Assembly: GCF_000003815.2 (NCBI RefSeq)
Contig: NC_049985.1
Location: 6,058,874-6,122,873, forward strand
From: Branchiostoma floridae
Taxonomy: Eukaryota > Chordata > Leptocardii > Amphioxiformes > Branchiostomatidae
DNA: 64,000 nucleotides
Reading direction: 5' to 3'
Each line of letters begins with the position of its first letter. Position 1 is the first letter of the stretch. Below the pieces are notes generated by a model, which worked only from the letters and a program-made list of their open reading frames with translations, was not told the DNA's origin and made no database searches. Of this stretch, positions 56,685 through 64,000 are shown piece after piece. A program made the translations under genes and the position numbers.

Positions 56685-56928
56685 AATGTTTTGTCTTATC
56701 AATTTCTAAACAATAATTGTGGTGATGCAATAATGCTGATAGCATAATAATGTTATTTAACAAGAAAAAATACAATATTTGTGAAAAATAACGAGTTTAT
56801 TACTTAATTATGCACCATATTCTGCCATCTAAACACATACATACAATAACTCTTGTCTATTTTCCCGCAAAGATCTTTCTTGTAGGTTCCTTCTGCACAT
56901 TCTGTCCATATATTGTTTTTAATTAATT

Positions 56929-57257
56929 NNNNNNNNNNNNNNNNNNNNNNNNNNNNNNNNNNNNNNNNNNNNNNNNNNNNNNNNNNNNNNNNNNNNNNNN
57001 NNNNNNNNNNNNNNNNNNNNNNNNNNNNNNNNNNNNNNNNNNNNNNNNNNNNNNNNNNNNNNNNNNNNNNNNNNNNNNNNNNNNNNNNNNNNNNNNNNNN
57101 NNNNNNNNNNNNNNNNNNNNNNNNNNNNNNNNNNNNNNNNNNNNNNNNNNNNNNNNNNNNNNNNNNNNNNNNNNNNNNNNNNNNNNNNNNNNNNNNNNNN
57201 NNNNNNNNNNNNNNNNNNNNNNNNNNNNNNNNNNNNNNNNNNNNNNNNNNNNNNNNN
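56929..57257. other. Assembly gap (329 N)
   Basis: A run of N of 329 positions. It is bounded on the right exactly by the start of the second copy of the 377-bp repeat, which suggests contig joining or haplotype overlap rather than real tandem structure. Confidence 1.
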
Positions 57258-57930
57258 ATTAATCTTTAAACACAATGATTTGTAACCGACATCTCTTAAT
57301 ACTGAGCTGAGATCCGAGACGTAGTTTTCAATGTCGTGGGCTGCGCTTTTGGTTCCTCTAAGTGAAAGGTTATTCAGTCTATCTATAATGTGTGGTTGGC
57401 CGAGGGATTGAAAAAACTTTTGTGCAGAGGTTTCATTCCAATGGAATCTTTTAGAGAGAGGTTTGCTGTTTCCACTTATCTGTTTCTCTTTGGCAGGGTG
57501 ATTTGAGGATTTTGTACGTAAGACAACAGATAACATGCAGTGATCAGAGAATGTGGTTAGGGGGTTAACTCGAAAAAATAAAATGTGTTCTAGAAGCGGT
57601 TGGTTGCATATTACATAATCAACAGTGCTGCTACCGTTTGGCTGATGACACGTGAATTTTCCTTGTAGATCACCGGCTATTCTGCCGTTAAGAATTTTAA
57701 GATTTCCTTGAATACATAAATCAGCCACAAATCTGCCAAACTTGTTGGGGGGAGCTTGATCCATGTGTTGTCTATCTAATGTAATGTTTGAGAAGTTATT
57801 CGGGTGATTATCACAGAAAGTGTCATCTTCAACGAAATCTTGTAAATTTCCTAGACGAGAATTTAGGTCACCGCCTAGTAGGATGAAACCCTGAGAACTG
57901 TATTTACATATCTCTTCCTCTAAAATATAC
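57258..57930 (-). pseudogene. LINE endonuclease fragment beyond the gap
   Basis: Minus-strand frame encodes EEEICKYSSQGFILLGGDLNSR (GFILLGGDLNSRLG), HMDQAPPNKFGRFVADL and STVDYVICNQPLLEH, i.e. the APE-type endonuclease directly upstream of the RT frame at 53872-56684. The 377 bp at 57258-57634 duplicate the other side of the gap. The 5' end near 57930 is a truncation. Confidence 0.75.
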
Positions 57931-58543
57931 TATGTCTGTGCTCGCCTATTGGTCTTCAATCGTTGGATTGACGCAAGACTATTGACCGATACCCTTGCGA
58001 GGTACGCACGATTTGCACGCACGATCTGCGACTCGGTAACGAGCTCTGCGATCTCGGAGATCTCCTGCGACTTGTCGCTTATGTTAAGAACATGTTTCGC
58101 TGCACCGGGACCGTCGTAAGACTCCTGAAAATTGCCGGCGATCCCTAAAAATCGCAAGATGATCGTGAGAACACCGGACGTCTTACTCACGAAAATGTCA
58201 TTTAGAGCTCGTAAACTAGTCTTCCGATCGAATCGCGCCTAATGTGAGGGGGGTATGACGAATAAAAATAAACTCTTACTCTTCTGGAGACTTCGTCAAA
58301 CAAACATGTATGATAAATGACAATGAAAAGAAAGTATTAACTAATTTTTGCATGTAACTGACCATTAAGTAAGACATCCTTTTCTATCGGAAATATCGTG
58401 TCACGGTAAGCCTAGAGTGTAAACGCACCCGATTGGACGTGAGGGTTTATGGCGTCATAAAACGTTTATGACACTTTTTTCTTTAATTAAAATGCACCCC
58501 TTCCAAATGTTGCAATGGAACATTCCACGATTCGGTTTGCCCC

Positions 58544-58555
58544 GGTCACGTGACC
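58544..58555. promoter_or_regulatory. Palindromic E-box upstream of acidic repeat gene
   Basis: GGTCACGTGACC, a USF/MITF-type GTCACGTGAC site, about 340 bp before the ATG at 58896. Confidence 0.4.
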
Positions 58556-58740
58556 GAGATACCTCGCTCAGAGCAGAGTGAACTGGCTACAAAACGGGCC
58601 AAACTACAACTTGTACGATCAGAAAAAGGTGTAACAGCGATTGTAAAGGAATTTGTAGGTCCCAATCTACAGAACCGTGCACTGTTACTTCATTTCAATC
58701 AATAATAGGCGAGAAAAATACATTTGAACTTGACGGCTGA

Positions 58741-58748
58741 TGACGTCA
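58741..58748. promoter_or_regulatory. CRE palindrome upstream of acidic repeat gene
   Basis: TGACGTCA, the CREB/ATF consensus, 148 bp before the ATG at 58896. A candidate cAMP-response site; activity is inferred. Confidence 0.4.
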
Positions 58749-58895
58749 TCGATCTGGACGAGGTCACGGCGTCCTAGGTCACTCCGACCTAATCTCTCGG
58801 AGCAGAGCGAACTGGTCATTTCACTTCTTGCCTTGATCGCATTAAGACGTGAAAAATTTCGTGGTGACTTTTACCAACTCATTCGAATCAGAATC

Positions 58896-61469
58896 ATGGA
58901 CGTTTACCGAATCGATTTTGTCTCACTGAATGAGAGTGTGAAGAAGATGAGGCTTCGGACTCGTCTTCTGGAAGAGAGAGGAGTCAAGCTCCCGAAGGTG
59001 AGTCATACAATCGTTGTAAAAAGTAGTTTTATGTCAAACCGGTCGGCAAATGGTCAGAAGTTACTCAAAACTTAAGTCGGGATGGGATCAGTTGTCAAAT
59101 CTTGGACCTTTCTACAGGTGTTCTAAAACTGTTTGTAAATGCCTAGGCCTGCCTGACGTTCTAGAATGTAATTATCATGTGTCCAAGGGACCGGGATCTC
59201 CACAGCGTTCGGTCGTTCGTAGATGCATTGTCACATTGGATGTATTGCTGTCGTAGTAGCACTTGTGAATAGTACTTCTTAGTTTCTTTCCCTCGGGATG
59301 TATCTATAACATGTTGATTTTACCTTTACCCAGGCGCCGTCCCAGAGGCCTGCAGCAGTGGCGGCACCCGTCCCCCTGTCCGTCTCGGAGGGGGACGTGG
59401 TGGCCCGTCAGGGGCCGCTCTCCCAGCCGGGCGCGAAGGTATGGCACCGTTTTAACTTCAAGAGTTTTTCACGCATTGTAAGTTAATAAATAGGGCACCT
59501 AATAAGAGATGAGAGTATGTTTGATAAGAGAATCGAGCACAAGTAGCAGTGCATTTATGCTGCACAGAACGGTATCTGTCCTTGGTGCTGATTTGACCAC
59601 GCGAGGCATTATTGCCAGTAGCACATTGGTAAATGGTAGCGCACATTAAATGTGCACATTGTAAAGAAAAAAAGTAGCGCACATTACACCATTGGCGGTG
59701 AATGAAGAATAGAGAAATTTATGTTATCGATATGTGGTTGTAGTTTATGTATCTGGTACCATAGCAAACGTAGCGATAATATAAATTCTACCGACATTTT
59801 TTTCTTTACTCGTTGTATTACAATAAACATGCAGATAAAAACGATACCCTCTCTCATATTTTTGTTAACTAAACCCGTTGTTGCTATCGTATATTACAGG
59901 ACACTTCCTCCAGCACTCCGGTACTGGTGGACACTCAGAACGCCCCGTCTCAGGTCCCAAACAAGGTGAGTTCTGATCGACACACTACTAACTTTAGCAT
60001 TATCAACAAAATGTGACTTCTTTAGGAAGTAGATTATTGTTGAAGTGATCAGAAATAGATAATTAGGATATGATAATAACTAACAAGTATCTGAATCCAT
60101 GGCACTTTGGTTGACAGCTCAATCCTTATTCTTGACCTCAGTATAGAATAACTAGTTCGTTTTTTTGCCAACAAAGCAATTTAATTGTTAATTGATTGAT
60201 TGACTTGTCTCTCTGTGGATTAGTTGATTGGTTGGTTATTTCTTACTTATCAAACAAACTTTATCTGGTATAGCTTTGCAGACTTTACTTACAGCAAAGC
60301 TTATCACATATCTTATACTTGTTGTTTATTATCAGGGGACATCAGCGCCAACTGTCCGGGCAAAAACATCCCAACTCCCGAGCAAGATGGCGGAAGGGCT
60401 ACAGAAGGACGAGCAGCTCGAGATGACGGTGGAGTTGCTCTGTAGCGCCGCCATAAAGGGTGCATGCGGAGAGCTCCACAATGAGCTGATTTCCTCAAAA
60501 GACCAGAACGTCAGCAAAATCCGGTACCCGGAGGAACTAGAGCACACTAGCCAGCAGGAGGGAGTAGAAGAGAAGGATGAGGGGCTCCTCTGTAGCACCG
60601 CCATAGGGAGAGCATGCAGACAGCTCCTAGGGGACATAATTCCTTCCGGGGATCATGAGCTACAAAACGCAGACAGGAACCTTGATGAACTGGAGCCTGT
60701 CATCCAGGAGAAAGAGGTAGAAGAAAAGAAGGATAATGACCTCGAGATGACGGCGGAGCTCCTCTGTAGCGCCGCCATGCGGGGAGCATGCAGACAGCTC
60801 CTCGGAGATCTCATTCCATCCGGAGATCATGAGCTAAAAAACACAGACAGGGCCCTTGAGGAACCGGAGCCTGCCCTTCAGCAGAAGGAAGTAGAAGATA
60901 AGAAGGAAGAGGAGCTGGAGAGAGCCGAGAAGACAGAAGACGACCTCCATCTGATGGAGGAGCCAGAGCAGAACTCCCCAAAAGAGATTCCATCCGGAGA
61001 TCATGAGCTAGAAAACACAGACCTTGATGAACTTCAGCCTGCCCTTCAGCAGAGGGCGGTAGAAAAGATCGAGAAGATTGAAGGTGATCCGGAGCTGGAG
61101 AGAGCCGTCCAGCTACTATCTTCCACGGCGATACTCGATGCATACACTGATCTCTACGAGGAAATGGCGTTATCGCCTGATACGGAGTTGGAGGAGGACA
61201 ATCTGGAGAAGCAGGAGAGGAGTGGTCTCCAACAGGAAAAAGCGGGTCACGCCCTCCATCAGGAGAGAGATGAGTGTAGTCTCCAGGAGGAGAAGACAGA
61301 AGACGGTCTGCATCTGCAGGAACCAGAGCTGAACTCCCCAAAAGATATTCTTCAGAATAAAAGTACGGCAAAGAAGACCTGGAAGGCACGGGGGAAGAGG
61401 GTGATGAGGAGGCTGAGGAGAGCGTTCCGCGTCCTCACCTCGTGCTGCCGGCCAAGTGTAGCCCCGTAG
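58896..61469 (+). CDS. Acidic internal-repeat protein with basic di-cysteine C-terminus, unrecognised
   Basis: Exons 58896-58997, 59334-59438, 59900-59965 and 60336-61469 are all bounded by phase-0 introns and give 468 aa. It starts MDVYRIDFVSLNESVKKMRL, followed by an Ala/Pro/Val linker and a long Glu-rich body. A helix-like unit recurs: ELLCSAAIKGACGELHNELI, LLCSTAIGRACRQLLGDII, ELLCSAAMRGACRQLLGDLI, and a diverged VQLLSSTAILDAYTDLYEEM. PSGDHEL follows the second and third and occurs once more alone. Two units are 174 bp (58 aa) apart and nearly identical in DNA. The end, TWKARGKRVMRRLRRAFRVL then TSCC, is strongly basic with a CC pair, suggesting membrane attachment by palmitoylation. No known family recognised; the AKAP-like idea is given under findings. 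Confidence 0.75.
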
Positions 61470-62694
61470 TGCTTTGATTGAGTATGTTAATGTTAGCGAC
61501 ATGTGTTAATGTTAGTGAAATTTAGGGTGAATGGTGAAGATTTTATGTTGGCGAAGTTTATGTTGAATGAAAAAACTTAATTCATGTTCATAATTTTCGC
61601 GAAATGTATGATGTAGAATGGAAAATTGTTAATGGAAAACTTAATATGTTAGCGAAATTTATGTTGAGTGGAAATGTTTAATATTAGCGAAATGTATCAT
61701 TGATACAACGAGAGGGCTGGCGGAGTGTCAAACTCAGTGTAAACGATAACGATACTTCACAAGGTAGAAGCGCTGGCTCAACAAAACGTGTAAATATGAA
61801 TGTTTTATTCAAAAAATAAACAGAATGGAGGATGAACTTATTCTTTGTGCACAGCATATTCTAGCAGATCATAGAATTATTCTTAGATATAAAACGGACG
61901 TAGGTATGTCATGGGTATTTTATGAGAACATTCTGTGGTTTATTTATAGTCTCTGTACATCAGTGCTTGTAATCACATACCCACCCATGCACAGCAGACT
62001 CGATAGTGTAGGCACGGACACCGTTACAGCAGGACATTCTGAACGTCACCTGATGGAAGGGCACAATCTGGTAGTCCCTTAATTACCGCATGTACATGTA
62101 GTCTATATATGCATGAAAAAGGCCATGCGGTAAAATAATGCAGTTTTCTCGGTATGTCCAATCACCTGGACACTTGATAGTTTCAGATATTTGTTTTCAG
62201 TATGCGACATACTAAATCTTATATCGCTAAATCCTAAATTCACTATAAGACAAAAGTGAGCAGCCCAAGCAGCGGCGATTTTTTTCAATGACATAACCAT
62301 CCGTTTAACAAACTTTTATACAATCAAAAGTCACGAACATTAAACTTTTTATGGAAATTGAGCTCCTGATGGAAATTGGACCTTGTTCCGAGCAACATTT
62401 TCGGTATACCACTTTACCTCCTCTGTCCTAGGCTACAAGACGAACTGCATCTGTAGAAGCTAGCAGTGTTCTGCCCATCTTAAGGTACTTATCAAATTTC
62501 CTCGTTTCTTATGCAAAGTTGAGCCTTAATTTGCATCGTCTGATATTGTGCACCCTTACTACATGAGATATCATGAAAATTCATTCATTCTTTCTGGAAT
62601 TATTTTTACAGTAGCTGGAAGAATGAATTCGAGACCTGATTCTGCAGTTATTGCAAAGGTTCGCTAGAGGGAATCACTGAACTGTACACCTGTT
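61470..62694 (+). other. 3' UTR of acidic repeat gene and intergenic DNA
   Basis: 61482-61700 is a degenerate minisatellite with units such as GTTAGCGAAATTTATGTTGA plus TGGAAA. An AATAAA at 61815-61820 is a good end of the transcript. Beyond it no coding evidence is seen; the 85-aa frame at 61825 starts after the poly(A) signal and lacks any recognisable feature. Confidence 0.45.
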
Positions 62695-62702
62695 GGAAAA
62701 CC

Positions 62703-62899
62703 TACTCTCCGAGCAGAGGTTAGGCTCCGGCTGTTTTTTAAACGTTTTTTTAGTCGTTTTTATCGGGCTTTCTATTTTGTATTTTATCTTGCTGTGTCAA
62801 AACCTAAACAGCAAAAAAGAATGACAAAATAGAAAGCCCGATAAAAACGACTAAAAAACGTTAAAAAACAGTCGGAGCTTAACCTCTGCCTGGAGAGTA
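62703..62899. mobile_element. 197-bp MITE with 8-bp target duplication
   Basis: Near-perfect palindrome: TACTCTCCGAGCAGAGGTT at the left, mirrored by AACCTCTGCCTGGAGAGTA at the right, with GATAAAAACGACTAAAAAACG arms inside (mirror TTTTTTAGTCGTTTTTATC). Exact GGAAAACC flanks lie at 62695-62702 and 62900-62907. Same family as the copies near 23132, 46392 and 50751. Confidence 0.9.
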
Positions 62900-62974
62900 G
62901 GAAAACCTGTTTCTCAAGTTTTTGAGCAAAGGTCATCTGCCACCAGTGTTGTCAGATGACACTAGTGGCACTTG

Positions 62975-63420
62975 AATTAGTGTTTATACTGTGTGTTGTG
63001 ACCCTTTGTAAATTCAGTGTTTATACCAAGTGTAGTGACCCTTTGTAAATTTAGTGTTTATACCAAGTGTAGTGACCCTTTGTAAATTCAGTGTTTATAC
63101 CAAGTGTAGTGACCCTTGGTAAATTCAGTGTTTATACCAAGAGTAGTGACCCTTAAAGCTTTGTAAATTCAGTGTTTATACCAAGTGTAGTGACCCTTGG
63201 TAAATTCAGTGTTTATACCAAGAGTAGTGACCCTTAAAGCTTTTTAAATTCAGTGTTTATACCAAGTGTAGTGACCCTTTGTAAATTCAGTGTTTATACC
63301 AAGTGTAGTGACCCTTTGTAAATTCAGTGTTTATATCATGTGTAGTGACCCTTAAAGCTTTTTAAATTCAGTGTTTATGCCATGTGTTTATACAGAAGTA
63401 ACCCTTTTCAAATTTAGTTT
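62975..63420 (+). repeat. 37-bp tandem satellite
   Basis: About eleven head-to-tail units of TTTGTAAATTCAGTGTTTAT then ACCAAGTGTAGTGACCC, period 37 bp, with a longer variant of 45-46 bp containing an extra TTAAAGCT. Variant units alternate in places, so higher-order copying occurred. There are no unique spacers and no cas genes. Confidence 0.95.
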
Positions 63421-64000
63421 TATATCGCGTGTAGTGTTTTTTTATCAAGCCCAATAAGAGCCTGCGTACCTGACTTCAGATAGACACAGCCAAACAGACC
63501 GAACTGAATCAGAATTAAGAACTCCACTTGTCCATCATTACCAATCTCACTTTCCAAATTACTGGGGGGTCAATTGTTAAAGAGACATCTTCTCCCTTCA
63601 TCAAACTGGATAAACAAAACAATAAATGCACGTCTTTTGTCGGAGTTCATATTGCACCAGAAATGTTGTGCAGTGTACTTTTAGTTATTCGTCTAAAGAG
63701 TTTGGCACTAGCGATTCTATCGTGGACACAAAGACAACAGACACGGGTGTGTGGTACCAAAACTGCACATCTTAAAAAGCATCAAAACAAATGCACATAT
63801 ATCAATAAACGTAGCTAAGCGATCAGTTCTAGTTGTGGGTTATGCAAGATATCACTTTTCAGGTTTAGTACATGATGGCATCCTTTCTCTATCTTCCTAT
63901 AGAGATATCTGTGTTAATCTCACAATTATTACTGACAAAAAAATCCGCAGCACCTCTACATAATAACACAATAGCACAAAATTCCGCAGCACCTCTACAA
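63421..64000. other. Intergenic DNA with start of a 39-bp tandem repeat at the window edge
   Basis: No supported gene. TCCGCAGCACCTCTACA occurs at 63944 and 63983, 39 bp apart, so a further tandem array may begin here and continue beyond the window. Confidence 0.5.

Larger units (their letters stand above)
53771..57930 (-). mobile_element. 5'-truncated non-LTR retrotransposon (CR1/L2/Jockey-like LINE), interrupted by assembly gap
   Basis: Read on the minus strand, the element runs from a partial APE-type endonuclease (GGDLNSRLG, then STVDYVICNQPLLEH and TTFSDHCMLSV) through a full reverse transcriptase to a 3' end with AATAAAGGTCTTCATTCATT, a short ATTC-rich tail. The 5' end stops near 57930 inside the endonuclease, typical of truncated LINE insertions. 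A 329-N gap and a 377-bp exact repeat sit inside it, so the true length is uncertain. Confidence 0.85.
57931..58895. promoter_or_regulatory. CpG-rich region and promoter of the acidic repeat gene
   Basis: 57935-58254 is CpG-rich with many CGAT words and ends in TAATGTGAGGGGGGT (58240-58254), inverse of 53282-53296. Upstream of the ATG at 58896 lie a palindromic E-box GGTCACGTGACC (58544-58555) and a full CRE palindrome TGACGTCA (58741-58748). Two AGAGCAGAG[TC]GAACTGG copies at about 58570 and 58801 bracket this promoter. Function is inferred from motifs. Confidence 0.4.

Noticed and set aside
56685-56775. N-terminal extension of the LINE frame (hydrophobic start)
   Set aside because: Sequence departs from the second LINE copy exactly at 56685; it is unrelated flank read in frame by chance.
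57930-58190. 86-aa minus-strand frame
   Set aside because: CpG-rich sequence beyond the LINE truncation with no domain or splice support.
61825-62082. 85-aa open frame
   Set aside because: Starts after a poly(A) signal, no conserved features or splice partners.
62975-63420. CRISPR-like repeat array
   Set aside because: Repeats are directly adjacent without unique spacers, and the DNA is animal; it is a satellite.

Overview
The window is animal genomic DNA: interrupted genes with GT-AG introns, long 3' UTRs, and dense small transposons. The gene content (an OTUD4 orthologue that is neither vertebrate nor insect in layout, an invertebrate-type thyrostimulin alpha subunit, a BTB-kelch gene, an EGF/C-type-lectin secreted protein) and the many short palindromic elements, tRNA-like SINEs and a CR1/L2-type LINE best fit a lancelet (Branchiostoma, amphioxus). 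The organism call is an inference; the gene calls rest on reading frames and splice phases that I joined by hand.

Layout. 209-25425 (+): the 3' 18 coding exons of OTUD4; the OTU protease exons lie before the window. They encode a Tudor-like domain, an RD/YQG-repeat region, RG-rich segments, an FPALP motif region and a long P/Q/Y-rich tail, with a 3' UTR to about 27.7 kb. 28300-31265 (-): six-exon TLC-domain membrane protein. 32602-34492 (+): three-exon glycoprotein hormone alpha-2 (GPA2), head-to-head with the TLC gene. 35756-36716 (-): small coiled-coil orphan. 38451-39771 (-): two-exon orphan. 40744-43998 (+): BTB-BACK-kelch protein. 45960-51788 (-): 13-exon secreted EGF/C-type lectin protein, every intron in phase 1. 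53771-57930 (-): 5'-truncated LINE broken by an assembly gap and a 377-bp exact repeat. 58896-61469 (+): four-exon, unrecognised acidic repeat protein with a basic, di-cysteine C-terminus. 61470-64000: non-coding with a MITE and a 37-bp satellite.

The genes do not form an operon or an obvious pathway. Two head-to-head pairs (TLC/GPA2 and orphan/kelch) may share upstream DNA.

The most unusual structure is in OTUD4. Four of its introns carry tandem copies of an exon-intron junction. In one, three intronic copies each form a potential 33-nt, phase-0 microexon encoding QRDPDAFPALP, with only synonymous differences. The second most interesting item is the acidic protein at 58.9-61.5 kb, whose repeated helix resembles AKAP-type PKA-anchoring helices and sits upstream of a possible palmitoylated basic anchor.
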